Of a DNA stretch of 64,000 bases, positions 34,101-44,067 are shown one piece after another (within the stretch, counting starts at the first letter, position 1; each line of letters starts with the position of its first letter). Origin of the DNA: Oleiagrimonas sp963817755. Lineage in GTDB: Bacteria; Pseudomonadota; Gammaproteobacteria; Xanthomonadales; Rhodanobacteraceae. Made by a program: the position numbers and the translations under genes. The DNA lies in NCBI GenBank assembly GCA_963817755.1, contig CAWFPB010000002.1, positions 1 to 64,000 on the forward strand, read 5' to 3'. The notes under the pieces were generated by a model. It ran no database searches. It was not told the DNA's origin and saw nothing but the letters and a program-made list of their open reading frames with translations.

Positions 34101-34124
34101 CCCGGGCGCACGCGTGCGCCCGGG
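34101..34124 (+). terminator. GC-rich hairpin between two envelope genes
   Basis: Perfect 24-base palindrome beginning CCCGGGCGCACG, followed by TTCGTT, not a true T-run. It may partially terminate transcription or protect the upstream mRNA end. Confidence 0.45.
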
Positions 34125-34160
34125 TTCGTTATTGAACCGCTCGTTCAAAGGAATGCAGCC

Positions 34161-34985
34161 ATGAAGCGACTTTCCCTGATCCTGGGTTCCCTGCTTGTCG
34201 TGTCCGCCGCCGTGCCGGCCATCGCCGGGACGCCGTCGGTATCGGTGGGCGCCGACTACACGTCCGGCAAGTACGGCACCTCGACCACCACCGATATCCT
34301 GTCGGTTCCGTTCACCCTTGGATATGACTCCGGCAAGTGGCACCTGAAGCTGACCCTGCCGTACGTGCACATTTCCGGTGCCGGCAACGTGATTCCCGGT
34401 GTCGGCGGCGTCAGCAACACCAACTCGTCCGGGCGCGGCAGGGGCTTGCTCAACCTGCCCGGGAACACCACGAGCACGGCCACGACGTACGGAACCGGCA
34501 GCGCTTCAGGCATCGGCGACGTGGTGGCCAAGGCCAGCTACACCGTGCTTTACGACCGCGACAGCCGTTTCGGCGTGGACGTGGGCGGCAAGATCAAGTT
34601 CGGCACCGCGGACGAAAACAAGGGCCTGGGCACCGGCAAGAACGATTACGGCGTAACTGTCGACGCCTACAAGGGCATCGGCGAATGGACCGTGTTCGGC
34701 GGTGTCGGCTACACCCAGTACGGCAGCTCGGCCTACATTCCGTTGCACAACGGCGCCAATGCCAATGTCGGCGCCAGCTTCCGCTTCAGCAAGAACAACA
34801 GCGCGGGCGCGTACTACTACTACCGCCAGCGCATCTCCGATTACGGATACCAGCAGAGCGAGGTGACCGGTTACTTCAACCATCACTTCAGTGACACCAT
34901 GCGCCTGCAGGTCTATGCCTTGGCCGGCCTTTCCAACGGCAGCCCCGATGTGGGCGGCGGCGCCTCCCTGAAGTGGAGCTTCTGA
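34161..34985 (+). CDS. Predicted outer-membrane beta-barrel protein
   Basis: A 274-residue exported protein. Signal peptide 1-22 (AIA/GT), then alternating hydrophobic/polar strands rich in Gly, Tyr and Ser throughout (SVSVGADYTSGKYG, WHLKLTLPYVHISG, RLQVYALAGLSNG) and a terminal Phe (LKWSF), the outer-membrane insertion signature. It resembles small porin-like or MetA-pathway-like 'transporter' barrels without assigned function. AAGGA lies nine bases before the ATG. Its closeness to the RPD-repeat protein suggests they act together in the envelope. Confidence 0.7.
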   Translation: MKRLSLILGSLLVVSAAVPAIAGTPSVSVGADYTSGKYGTSTTTDILSVPFTLGYDSGKWHLKLTLPYVHISGAGNVIPGVGGVSNTNSSGRGRGLLNLPGNTTSTATTYGTGSASGIGDVVAKASYTVLYDRDSRFGVDVGGKIKFGTADENKGLGTGKNDYGVTVDAYKGIGEWTVFGGVGYTQYGSSAYIPLHNGANANVGASFRFSKNNSAGAYYYYRQRISDYGYQQSEVTGYFNHHFSDTMRLQVYALAGLSNGSPDVGGGASLKWSF

Positions 34986-35090
34986 ACGTCCCGGCGGCCC
35001 GGTCCGGGTGACGCGGGCCGCCAGCGCGTGCCATACCGCCGCCGAACGGCGCTACCATGACCGGCGTGGGTATGTCCGCGGGAGTCGTGC

Positions 35091-35993
35091 ATGGCGCGCG
35101 TGCGCATCGGCATTTCCGGCTGGCGCTACCCGTCCTTGTGAGGCTGCTTCCACCCGCCCGGCCTGCCGCAACGGGCCGAGCTGGCCGACGCGGCCGCGCG
35201 CTTTCCCAGCATCGAGTTGAACGGCTCCTTCTACGCGCTGCAGCGACCGGCGCGATACCAGGCATGGCGCGACGCGATGCCGAGCGGGCTCGTGTTCGCG
35301 GTCCAGGGCCCGCGCTTCATCACCCACATGCGCCGTCTGCATGACATACGCGTGCCGCTGGCCAACTTCTTCGCCTCCGGCGTGCTGGCGCTGCGCGAAA
35401 AGCTGGGTCCCGTCCTGTGGCAACTGCCGTCCACGCTGGCCTGGGACAAGCACCTGTTCGAGGCCTTCCTGCTCCAGTTGCCGCATGACAGCAGGCAGGC
35501 AGCGGAACGGGCGCGGGAACACGATGCACACGTTGCGCAACCGGGCATCCCGTCCATCGTGCGCAACCACCGTGTGCGACACGCCATCGAGGTGCGCCAC
35601 GACGGCTTCCGGGACCCGCGCTTCATCACCCAGCTGCGTCGTCACGGCGTGGCCCTGGTGGTGGCCGACAGCGCCGGCCGCTGGCCGCGGATCTAGGGAT
35701 GCTCTGAACAAGTCCACGCAGGCGTCACCGCGGGATTCATGTATCTGGGCGAACACCGGCTCTATGCCGGCGGCTACGACGGAGCCGCTTTGGCGCAGTG
35801 GGGAAAGCGGATTCGTGCATGGTCGGACGGCAGGGAGCCCGGCGATGCCAGGCGGGTGTCCGCCGCCCGGCCGCCGAAGCGTGTGTCGCGGGATGTCACC
35901 GTCTATTTTGACAACGACGCGGAGGGCCGTGCGCCGCACGATGCGTCGGCGCGGATGGACCGTTCCGGATGGACATGGCGCCGACGCGCCTGA
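35091..35993 (+). pseudogene. DUF72 (YecE-like) gene with two in-frame stops
   Basis: All recognisable parts lie in one frame. The start ARVRIGISGWRYPS is ended by TGA at 35139-35141. The body (SIELNGSFYALQRPARYQAW through DSAGRWPRI) is ended by TAG at 35694-35696. The tail (TAGFMYLGEHRLYAGGYD to VYFDNDAEGRAPHDA) closes at 35991-35993. Between body and tail about 24 extra bases occur, including GGGATGCTCTGAACAAGTCC, and the usual RLHG motif after MYL is missing. In-frame stops plus an insertion and a loss point to genuine decay and not just base-calling slips. DUF72 proteins have no established function. Confidence 0.8.
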
Positions 35994-36190
35994 TGGCAAC
36001 GCGGCTTGGAGGTGGGCTGGGCCTGTCCGGAGCGGGGGATGGCGATCGTTGCGTGTCCGGGGACAGGGCTACGGGGCGGACGCGCGCCTGCGATGGACAG
36101 TTGAGGCAGGTCAATTCGGGTAGAGTCGTGAGCAACCACAATGTATGGCATCCCTCCCGGGCGTGATCGCCCGTTGATCCAGGTGATCCG

Positions 36191-37231
36191 ATGGCGCTGC
36201 CCCGCAAGAGAATCGCGTTGATCGTCGTGCTGCTGGTCGTGGTCGGCGCGTTGGTGGTGGCCGGTCTTCACCTGCACCGCACGCATCGCGCGTCGGATGT
36301 GCTGACCCTCTACGGCAATATCGACGTGCGCACCGTGCAGTTGAGCTTCAACGATGCCGGTCGCATCGATCGCGTGTCCGTGGAAGAAGGTGCCCGCGTG
36401 CACCGGGGCCAGATGCTCGCGCAACTGGAACCCGAACGGTTCGAGGACGCGGTGGCCCAGGCCGAAGGCCTGCTCGGTGCCGCGCGGGAGCGGCTGGCCC
36501 TGCTCGAAGCCGGCTCCCGGCCCCAGGAAATCGCTGCGGCGCGGGCCGCGGTCGCCGCGGCCGCCGCGACCCGTAAAAATGCCCGGGCCACCTATGAACG
36601 TCAGCGCGGACTGGCCGCCAGGCACCTGGTGGCGCAGCAATCGGCCGACGACGCCTTGCGCGCGCTGCGAACCGCCGATGCGCAACTCGACAGCGCCCGC
36701 CAGGCGCTCAGCCTGGCCGTGCAGGGGCCGCGCAGCGAGGACATCGCGGCGGCACGCCAACAGGTCAAGGCGCAGGCCGCTGCACTGGCCCTGGCGCGAC
36801 GCCGGCTGACCGACACCCGTCTCGTGGCGCCCGCCGATGCCACCGTGCAGGCGCGCATCCTGGAGCCGGGCGACATGGCCAGTCCGTCGGTGCCGGCGCT
36901 GACCCTGGCGCTGACGCACCCGGTCTGGGCGCGCGTCTACCTGCCGGAGACCGAGCTGGGCAAGGTGCGGCCCGGCATGCGCGCGCAGATCCACAGCGAC
37001 AGCTTCCCCGGCAAGGCCTTCCCGGGCTGGGTGGGGTACATCTCGCCGACCGCCGAGTTCACGCCGCAGACGGTCGAGACCAGCGACCTGCGCACGCAGC
37101 TGGTCTATCGGGTCCGTGTCTTCGCCTGCAATGCGGACGGCCGCCTGCGCCTGGGCATGCCGGTGACCGTGCGGCTGTCGCTGCACGACAACCCGCCGCA
37201 AGCGGACCCCGGCCGTGCCTGCGGTCCCTGA
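36191..37231 (+). CDS. HlyD/YbhG-family periplasmic adaptor of an ABC exporter
   Basis: Membrane-fusion protein of 346 residues that links an inner-membrane ABC exporter to the outer membrane. One N-terminal membrane anchor (residues 8-27), a lipoyl/barrel half (VEEGARVHRGQMLAQLEP), a long Ala/Arg-rich coiled-coil hairpin (about 85-200) and the second lipoyl half (RLTDTRLVAPADATVQARILEPGDM). AGGTGA precedes ATG 36191. Its end overlaps the ATPase gene by 17 bases. The set matches the E. coli ybhG-ybhF-ybhS-ybhR drug or cation exporter. Confidence 0.9.
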   Translation: MALPRKRIALIVVLLVVVGALVVAGLHLHRTHRASDVLTLYGNIDVRTVQLSFNDAGRIDRVSVEEGARVHRGQMLAQLEPERFEDAVAQAEGLLGAARERLALLEAGSRPQEIAAARAAVAAAAATRKNARATYERQRGLAARHLVAQQSADDALRALRTADAQLDSARQALSLAVQGPRSEDIAAARQQVKAQAAALALARRRLTDTRLVAPADATVQARILEPGDMASPSVPALTLALTHPVWARVYLPETELGKVRPGMRAQIHSDSFPGKAFPGWVGYISPTAEFTPQTVETSDLRTQLVYRVRVFACNADGRLRLGMPVTVRLSLHDNPPQADPGRACGP

Positions 37232-38981
37232 CGGCGCGCCGGCGATCGCGCTGGAGGGCGTGCACAAGCACTTTCTCCAGGGCGCCCGGCAGGTTGATGC
37301 GCTTGCCGGCCTCGACGTGGCGGTCGCCGACGGCCGCATCACCGGGTTGCTGGGACCGGACGGTGCGGGCAAGACCACGCTGATGCGGCTGGCGGCCGGG
37401 CTGCTCCTGCCCGACGCCGGCACCGTGCGCGTGCTGGGCCGCGACACGCGCGAAGCCGCGGCGGCGATCCAGGCTGACATCGGCTACATGCCGCAGCGGT
37501 TCGGCCTGTACGAAGACCTCACGGTGCGCGAGAACCTGGACCTGTACGCCAACCTGCAGGGCCTGGACGCGCAGGCGCGCCGGACCCGCTTCGACGAACT
37601 GCTGGCGCTGACCGCATTGGGACCGTTCGGCCATCGCCGCGCCGGCGACCTCTCCGGCGGGATGAAGCAGAAACTGGGCCTGGCCTGCGCCTTGCTTCGC
37701 ACGCCGCGCCTGCTGCTGCTGGACGAACCGACCGTCGGCGTGGATCCCATCTCGCGCCAGGAGCTGTGGAACATCGTGCAGTCGCTGCGCGAGCACCGGG
37801 TCACGGTGCTGGTGAGCACGGCCTACCTGGACGAGGCCGAGTACTGCGACAACATCATTCTGCTGCACGACGGGACCCTGCTGGCGCAGGATGCGCCCGA
37901 CGCATTCAAGGCACCGCTGGCGGGCCACGGCTACCGCGTGCGCGCCGGGGACATGCCGCGGCGGGTGCTGCAGGCGCGGTTGCAGGCACGCGACGGCGTG
38001 CTCGACGCCGTCGTCGAGGCCGACGATGTGCGCGTGGTGCTGACCGGCACCGAAGCGCTGGCGGTACAGGGCGAGACCTGGACACCCTCGCCGCCGCGTT
38101 TCGAGGACGCCTTCGTCAGCCTGTTGCGCGACAGCATCGAGCCGGAGGATGCAGTGCCCGCGACGCCGGACCGTGCGCAGTCGGGCCGGACCCCGCCGGG
38201 CACGGCGGCGGATGACGGGGCCCCGGTGATCCGTGTGCAGGGGCTGCGCCGGTTCTTCGGCGACTTCGAGGCGGTCAAGGGCATCGACTTCGAGGTCCGC
38301 CGCGGCGAGGTGTTCGGCCTGCTCGGGGCCAACGGCGCCGGCAAGAGCACCACCTTCCGCATGCTGTGCGGGCTGCTGCCGGCCAGCGCCGGCACGCTGG
38401 AGGTGGCCGGCGCCGACCTGCGCACCGCGCCGGCGTCGGCGCGCGGACGGATCGGCTACGTGTCCCAGCGCTTCGCGCTGTACGCGCAGCTCACCGTGGC
38501 GCAGAACCTGCGTTTCTTCGCCTCCGCCTACGGACTGCGCGGTGCCCGGCGCCGCGAGCGGCTGGCGTGGGCACTGTCCGACTTCCGCCTCGGCGACCGC
38601 GCGGACGTCAATGCCGGCACGCTGCCGCCGGGCTATCGCCAGCGCCTGGCGCTGGCCTGCGCGCTGATGCACGAGCCGTCGATCCTGTTCCTGGACGAGC
38701 CGACCTCCGGCGTCGATCCGCTGACGCGGCGGGCGTTCTGGCAGCGCATCAACCGCGTGGCCGCCGAAGGGGTGACCGTGCTGGTCACCACCCATTTCAT
38801 GGATGAGGCCGAATACTGCGACCGCCTGGTGCTGATGTCGCTGGGCGAGATCCTGGCGAGCGGCTCGCCGTCGGCCATCCGTGCACAGGCGGGCGATGCG
38901 GACCATCCCTCCCCGAGCATGCAGGAGGCCTTCATCCGGCTGGTGCGCGAGCACGAGGCCTCGACGCGGAGAGCGGCATGA
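37215..38981 (+). CDS. Tandem ABC-transporter ATPase (YbhF-like)
   Basis: Two ATP-binding cassettes in one 588-residue polypeptide. The first has Walker A GPDGAGKT at 47-54, signature LSGGM and Walker B LLLLDEPTVGVDP. The second, after a linker near residue 320, has GANGAGKST, a degenerate signature LPPGYRQRLAL in place of LSGGQ, and ILFLDEPTSGVDP. This asymmetric signature is normal for YbhF. The start is a GTG (37215) inside the adaptor gene; no ATG gives a better N-terminus. It powers the two permeases that follow. Confidence 0.92.
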   Translation: MPAVPDGAPAIALEGVHKHFLQGARQVDALAGLDVAVADGRITGLLGPDGAGKTTLMRLAAGLLLPDAGTVRVLGRDTREAAAAIQADIGYMPQRFGLYEDLTVRENLDLYANLQGLDAQARRTRFDELLALTALGPFGHRRAGDLSGGMKQKLGLACALLRTPRLLLLDEPTVGVDPISRQELWNIVQSLREHRVTVLVSTAYLDEAEYCDNIILLHDGTLLAQDAPDAFKAPLAGHGYRVRAGDMPRRVLQARLQARDGVLDAVVEADDVRVVLTGTEALAVQGETWTPSPPRFEDAFVSLLRDSIEPEDAVPATPDRAQSGRTPPGTAADDGAPVIRVQGLRRFFGDFEAVKGIDFEVRRGEVFGLLGANGAGKSTTFRMLCGLLPASAGTLEVAGADLRTAPASARGRIGYVSQRFALYAQLTVAQNLRFFASAYGLRGARRRERLAWALSDFRLGDRADVNAGTLPPGYRQRLALACALMHEPSILFLDEPTSGVDPLTRRAFWQRINRVAAEGVTVLVTTHFMDEAEYCDRLVLMSLGEILASGSPSAIRAQAGDADHPSPSMQEAFIRLVREHEASTRRAA

Positions 38982-38991
38982 GGGTCCGGGC

Positions 38992-40107
38992 ATGAACGGG
39001 ATGCGGCTGCGTGGATTGGTGCACAAGGAATTCCTGCAGATCCTGCGTGACCCGTCGGCGATCGCCATCGCCTTCGTGCTGCCGCTGGTGCTGCTGATCC
39101 TGTTCGGCTACGGGGTGTCCATGAACGCGCATCGCGTGCCGCTGGCGGTGATCGTCGACCAGCCGTCGTCCGCCGCGCAGAGCTTCATCGCCGGCATGCA
39201 GCAGTCCGCGTACTTTGCCCCGCAGCGCTATGCCGACATCGTCGGCGCGCGCAAGGCGCTGATGCAGCGCAAGGTCTACGGCATCGTCTGGCTGCGCGGC
39301 GACTTCGCGCGGCAGGTGCGGCGCGGCGCCAGCGCGCCGGTGGCGGTGTGGCTGGACGGCGTGGACGCCAACAACGCGCGCCTGCTGCAGGGCTACCTGC
39401 GCGGGGTCTGGCGGACCTGGCTGCAGCAGCAGGCCGACCAGGCCGGACAAACGCTGTCGATGCCGGTGATGGCCGAGAGCCGCATCTGGTTCAATCCCGC
39501 CCTGCGCAGCCGCGACTTCCTGGTGCCGGGACTGATCGCCGTCATCATGACGCTGATCGGCGCGCTGCTGACCGCCCTGGTCGTGGCCCGCGAATGGGAG
39601 CGAGGCACCATGGAGGCGCTGATGGCCACCCCCGTGACCATGGCCGAGATCCTGCTGGGCAAGCTGATCCCTTATTTCGCGCTGGGCATGGGCGGCATGC
39701 TGCTGTCGGTGGCCATGGCGGTATGGCTGTTCGCGGTGCCGCTGGTGGGCAGCCTGTGGCTGCTGATCGCCTGCTCGGCGCTGTTCCTGCTGGTGGCGCT
39801 GGGCATGGGGTTGCTGATCTCGACCCTGGCCCGCAACCAGTTCGTGGCGGCGCAGGTGGCGGTCATCGTCACCTTCCTGCCGGCCTTCATCCTGTCCGGC
39901 TTCATCTTCGACATCGAGTCGATGCCGGCCGTGGTGCGCGTGATCACACACGTCATCGCCGCGCGCTATTACGTGTCGCTGCTGCAGACGCTGTTCCTGG
40001 CCGGCAACGTGTGGCCGGTGGTGCTGTTCAACAGCGCGGCCCTGGCGCTGATGGCCACGGTGTTCCTGGGCCTGGCCTGGCGCAAGTCGCGCAAGCGGCT
40101 GGACTGA
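38992..40107 (+). CDS. ABC-2-type permease (YbhS-like)
   Basis: Inner-membrane permease of 371 residues. An N-terminal helix (AIAFVLPLVLLILFGYGVSM), a large periplasmic domain (about 50-180) and five C-terminal helices make the ABC-2 exporter topology. The conserved RSRDFLVPGLIAVIMTLIGALL and REWERGTMEALMATPV stretches are clear. ATG 38992 lies 10 bases after the ATPase stop. Confidence 0.92.
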   Translation: MNGMRLRGLVHKEFLQILRDPSAIAIAFVLPLVLLILFGYGVSMNAHRVPLAVIVDQPSSAAQSFIAGMQQSAYFAPQRYADIVGARKALMQRKVYGIVWLRGDFARQVRRGASAPVAVWLDGVDANNARLLQGYLRGVWRTWLQQQADQAGQTLSMPVMAESRIWFNPALRSRDFLVPGLIAVIMTLIGALLTALVVAREWERGTMEALMATPVTMAEILLGKLIPYFALGMGGMLLSVAMAVWLFAVPLVGSLWLLIACSALFLLVALGMGLLISTLARNQFVAAQVAVIVTFLPAFILSGFIFDIESMPAVVRVITHVIAARYYVSLLQTLFLAGNVWPVVLFNSAALALMATVFLGLAWRKSRKRLD

Positions 40108-40193
40108 AGGCGATGGGCGCGAACGGACCCGCACGAGAACGGGGTCCGGCCGGGCCGGACACGGGCGGTCAGTGCCGCGGGGAGGGGCTGAGC

Positions 40194-41304
40194 ATGGGAT
40201 GCGCGGATCGTCGCCCTGGTGGTCAAGGAGCTGCTGGCGCTGCTGCGCGACCGGGCCGCGCGCGTGGTACTGATCGTGCCGCCGCTGCTGCAGTTGATGG
40301 TGTTCGGCTATGCGGCCAGTTTCGATCTCAACCACATCCCGTATGCCGTCTACAACCAGGACGGCGGGGCGGCGTCGCGGCAGTTGCTGGCGCGCTTCGA
40401 GGGCGCCGCCACGTTCCAGCAGGTCGCCACCGTGCACCACGACGGCGAGATCGCGCCCCTGATCGACTCGCGCAAGGTCCTGCTGGTGCTGCACATGGGA
40501 CCGCATTTCACCCGCGACCTGTTGCGCCGCGAATCGGCGCCGCTGCAGATCATCATCGACGGGCGCGATTCCAACACCGCCACCATCGCCCTGAACGACG
40601 CCAACGGCATCGTGCTGGCCTTCAACCGGCAGTGGGCCGCCGATCACGGCTGGCGGGGGCCGCCCGCCGACCTGGTCGTGCGGGCCTGGTTCAATCCCAA
40701 CCTGCGCTCGCGCTGGTTCATCGTGCCGGGCATCGTGGCCCTTCTGACCCTGGTGATCACGCTGCTGGTGACCGGCCTGTCGGTGGCGCGCGAGCGCGAG
40801 ATGGGCACGTTCGACCAGCTGCTGGTCACGCCGATGACGCCGGCGGCCATCCTGCTGGGCAAGGCCATCCCCGGCTTTCTCATCGGCGGGCTGGAAGGCG
40901 CGTTCATCGCCCTGATGGCCGTACTCTGGTTCCACGTGCCGTTCGTCGGCAGCGTCGCGGCGCTGGCGCTGGGCATGTTCTTCTTCCTGCTGGCGGCCAT
41001 CGGCATCGGGCTGATGATCTCGTCGCTGGCCGTGACCCAGCAGCAGGGCCTGCTGGGCGTGTTCCTGTTCCTGGTGCCCGCGGTGATCCTGTCCGGCTTC
41101 GCCACGCCGATCGCCAACATGCCGGTGGCGGTGCAGTGGCTGACCCTGGCCAACCCGATGCGCTATTTCCTGGTCATCGTGCGCGGGGTGTTCCTGCGCG
41201 GCAGCGACGTGGCGTCGCTGTGGAGCCAGTACCTGCCGCTGGCGCTGATCGGGCTGCTCAGCATGGTCGTCGCCACGTGGATGTTCCGGCACCGACGCTA
41301 CTGA
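40194..41304 (+). CDS. ABC-2-type permease (YbhR-like), frameshift at the start
   Basis: Second permease of the exporter, about 369 residues, same topology as its neighbour (LRSRWFIVPGIVALLTLVITLL, REREMGTFDQLLVTPMTP). The intact frame opens only at a GTG (40219), which would cut into the first conserved segment. An ATG at 40194, with GAGGGG upstream, joins this frame if one base is removed near 40199, giving MGARIVALVVKELLALL, which is family-like. I therefore place the start at 40194 and regard one inserted base as an error. Confidence 0.85.
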
Positions 41305-41326
41305 GCGGCCCAGAACATGGAGCAGG

Positions 41327-41381
41327 GCCGGGACGTGGTCCACGATCGGGGGAAGGCTCCTGCCGGGGACCACGTCCCGGC
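41327..41381. repeat. Inverted repeat, 15-base arms
   Basis: Arms GCCGGGACGTGGTCC (41327-41341) and its complement (41367-41381) are perfect, with a 25-base loop, 23 bases after the last permease gene. It may end the exporter transcript although only three T follow. Confidence 0.6.
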
Positions 41382-41480
41382 TTTCAACGCGAAGCGGCAC
41401 GTGGGGACCGTGACCAGTCGCGCTTCCCATGTTCGACAGTATGGCGGCAGTCGAACCCATGCTTCGGGTGACGGCACCGT

Positions 41481-41530
41481 GGGGCCTAGTTCCGAGGGTG
41501 TGCCTTGCCCGTTCGTTCGCACTAGGCCCC
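41481..41530. repeat. Inverted repeat, 10-base arms
   Basis: Arms GGGGCCTAGT (41481-41490) and ACTAGGCCCC (41521-41530) with a 30-base loop, followed by TGTTCCCT. Function unknown; could be a transcription end or a small structured RNA. Confidence 0.45.
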
Positions 41531-41853
41531 TGTTCCCTCCGCGCTAGGGCCGCGAGTGTAGTCGACTAGACCTGTGGTGTTACCGGGTCGAAATGCGCTC
41601 TGGAAATTGACCATCGTCAAATGCAGCGCCGATGCAAATGCTATTGAGCACGTGTGACGTTCGCTGACAAGCAGCTTCACGGTCGGCAGGCGGACGGGGG
41701 CTTGGCGCACTGTCGGAAACCTTGGTACCGGCGCCAGCCAGCGTATGAAGAGGGCGAGCATTTCCGGAGATCCGGCGAAAAAGGTCGACAGGGGGTGATG
41801 GATGACCGCTCCGGATACAGATGGCTGGAAGCATCTGTTGGAGGGTGAAAATC

Positions 41854-44067
41854 ATGAAAAGAAGAGACTTTCTCAAGGGCACCGCGGGACTGGCCGGCGG
41901 TATGTTCCTGTACTCGCGGCTCGGGTTCCTGAACCAGGCACGTGCACAGCAGGTCCAGCTTCCCGGTTCCAGCATTCCCCAGTTCGTGGATCCGTTGCCG
42001 CAGCTGGATATCGCCGGCGGCACGATGCAGACCGTGATTGCCGGCCATTCGCCGATCACGGTCGGGATGCACGAATTCCAGGCGCATATCCTGCCCACCG
42101 GTACCTTCAGTCCCGGTGTCGCGCCGTCGACCTGGGTCTGGGGCTATCGCACCGGAGTGACCACGCCGACCGGGCTCGTGGATACCTACATCGGACCGGT
42201 CGTGGTGGCCTCGCGCGGCACGCCGACCGAGATCGAGTGGGTCAATCGGTTGCCCCAGGGTGTACCGGCCGATCCGACCAACGTGACCTGCTGGTTCGAT
42301 GCCACCGACCAGACCCTGCACTGGGCCGATCCGTTGCATGATGAAGCGAATGCATGCTCCCACGGGATGGCCGGGTATGATTGCAGCCTGCATTACACGG
42401 GACCGATCCCGGCGGTCCCCCATCTTCACGGCGGCGAGGTACCGCCGATCATCGATGGCGGGCCGGATTCGTGGTGCACCAGCGACATGCTGATGCAGGG
42501 GCATACCTACTACACGCGCATGCCGGGCACCGATCCGGGCAACATGGCGCGCTACCGGTATCCCAACAGCCAGGAGGGCGCACCGCTGTGGTTCCATGAC
42601 CACGTCATGGGCCTGACCCGGCTCAACGTCTATGCCGGCCTGGCGGGTGCCTACCTGCTCACCGATCCCGGCCATCCGCCGCCCGCGAATCTCCCGGGGC
42701 CTGCGCAGATCATCCCGCTGGTGATCCAGGACCGTGCATTCGACACGGCCGGGCAACTGTTCTTCGACAACGTCGGCATCAACCCGGAACACCCGTACTG
42801 GGTGCCGGAGCTGGTCGGGGACACCAACGTGGTGAACGGCAAGGCCTGGCCCTACCTCGATGTCGAGCCGCGTCGCTACCGTTTCCTGGTCATCAACGGT
42901 TCCAACGCACGCGCCTACGCGCTGTCCCTGAGCGGTCCGGGCGCCAATGCCAACGGGCCGACGATCTGGCAGATCGGTACCGACGGCGGCTTCCTCGATG
43001 TGCCGGTCCCGATCGATCCCGCCGCAGGGAGGGGTGGCCTGCGGGAACTGGTGCTGCAGCCGGGCGAGCGCGCCGAGATCATCATTGACTTCGCCACGGT
43101 GGCCGGCCGGGCCCTGCAATTGCGCAACAGCGCCCGCCATCCGTATCCGGGCGGCTCCCCGCCCAACGGCAACTCGGTGGGCCGGGTCATGGAGTTCCGC
43201 GTGGGCGCACAGCCGGTTATCGACACCAGCTACGATCCGGCCTCCGGCCAGCCGCTGCGCCAGCCGATGGTCCGTCTCGCCAGCCCGGTGGCCGGCACGC
43301 TGGCGCCCGGCGTACAGCCGGTCATGCACCGGCAGCTGACGCTGAATGAAGTGATCGGCGCCGGTGGACCGCTCGAGCTGCTCATGAACAACACGGGCTT
43401 CGACGGCATGAGCGTGCAGGGCAATGTCCGCACGGTGCGTGGAGATTTCACGCAGGATGTGACCAACGGCATATCGGAATACCTGTCCGAACTGCCGGAC
43501 GAAGGCTCCACCGAGGTGTGGGAGATCGTGAACCTGACCGCGGATGCGCATCCGATCCACCTGCATCTGGTGCAGTTCCAGCTCATCAACCGGCAGCGCT
43601 TCCATGCCCACAAGTACGATGTCGCCTATGCGGCCGCGTTCGGCGGGGCGTACGTTCCGCATGTCGGTCCTCCGTACCTGTACGACAACAGCGACAACCC
43701 GGACTTCGCCACGCAGTCGAATCCGCCGACGCGGGGCGGCAACCCGGACATCACGCCGTTCCTGCAGGGGCCGGTGCGGCCGCCCGAGCCCAACGAGGCG
43801 GGCTGGAAGGACACGATCAAGGCCTTCCCCGGGGAAGTGACGCGCTTCGTCGTGCGGTTTGCACCCACGGACATCGCGGCCGATGCACCGGCGGCGGCGT
43901 TGCAGTTCCCGTTCGATCCCGATGCACCGGTCAATGGTGCCGGCGAGAAGCACGGGTTCGTGTGGCATTGCCACATCATCGACCACGAAGACAACGAGAT
44001 GATGCGTCCATACCGCGTGGTCCCGAAGGCCGTGGCACGCAGTTACATCAAGGGAACCGATTACTAG
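41854..44067 (+). CDS. Tat-exported multicopper oxidase
   Basis: Periplasmic multicopper oxidase of 737 residues (bilirubin-oxidase/CotA-like group). The start KRRDFLKGTAGLAGG is a twin-arginine signal. The four copper-binding blocks are present: HLHGG (190-194), WFHDH (246-250), HPIHLH in the C-terminal domain, and HCHIIDHEDNEMM near the end with the type 1 Cys, His and axial Met. GGAGG lies nine bases before ATG 41854. Likely roles are oxidation of cuprous ion, manganese or phenolics; the sequence does not decide. It is followed on the same strand by a sigma-factor, permease and redox-protein set. Confidence 0.92.
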   Translation: MKRRDFLKGTAGLAGGMFLYSRLGFLNQARAQQVQLPGSSIPQFVDPLPQLDIAGGTMQTVIAGHSPITVGMHEFQAHILPTGTFSPGVAPSTWVWGYRTGVTTPTGLVDTYIGPVVVASRGTPTEIEWVNRLPQGVPADPTNVTCWFDATDQTLHWADPLHDEANACSHGMAGYDCSLHYTGPIPAVPHLHGGEVPPIIDGGPDSWCTSDMLMQGHTYYTRMPGTDPGNMARYRYPNSQEGAPLWFHDHVMGLTRLNVYAGLAGAYLLTDPGHPPPANLPGPAQIIPLVIQDRAFDTAGQLFFDNVGINPEHPYWVPELVGDTNVVNGKAWPYLDVEPRRYRFLVINGSNARAYALSLSGPGANANGPTIWQIGTDGGFLDVPVPIDPAAGRGGLRELVLQPGERAEIIIDFATVAGRALQLRNSARHPYPGGSPPNGNSVGRVMEFRVGAQPVIDTSYDPASGQPLRQPMVRLASPVAGTLAPGVQPVMHRQLTLNEVIGAGGPLELLMNNTGFDGMSVQGNVRTVRGDFTQDVTNGISEYLSELPDEGSTEVWEIVNLTADAHPIHLHLVQFQLINRQRFHAHKYDVAYAAAFGGAYVPHVGPPYLYDNSDNPDFATQSNPPTRGGNPDITPFLQGPVRPPEPNEAGWKDTIKAFPGEVTRFVVRFAPTDIAADAPAAALQFPFDPDAPVNGAGEKHGFVWHCHIIDHEDNEMMRPYRVVPKAVARSYIKGTDY

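Larger units (their letters stand above)
41305..41853. other. Intergenic region before the multicopper oxidase
   Basis: About 550 bases without a convincing gene. It holds two long inverted repeats (listed separately) and a 14-base palindrome TTGACCATCGTCAA at 41607-41620 that could be an operator or a -35 element. No tRNA or known riboswitch was seen. Confidence 0.5.
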
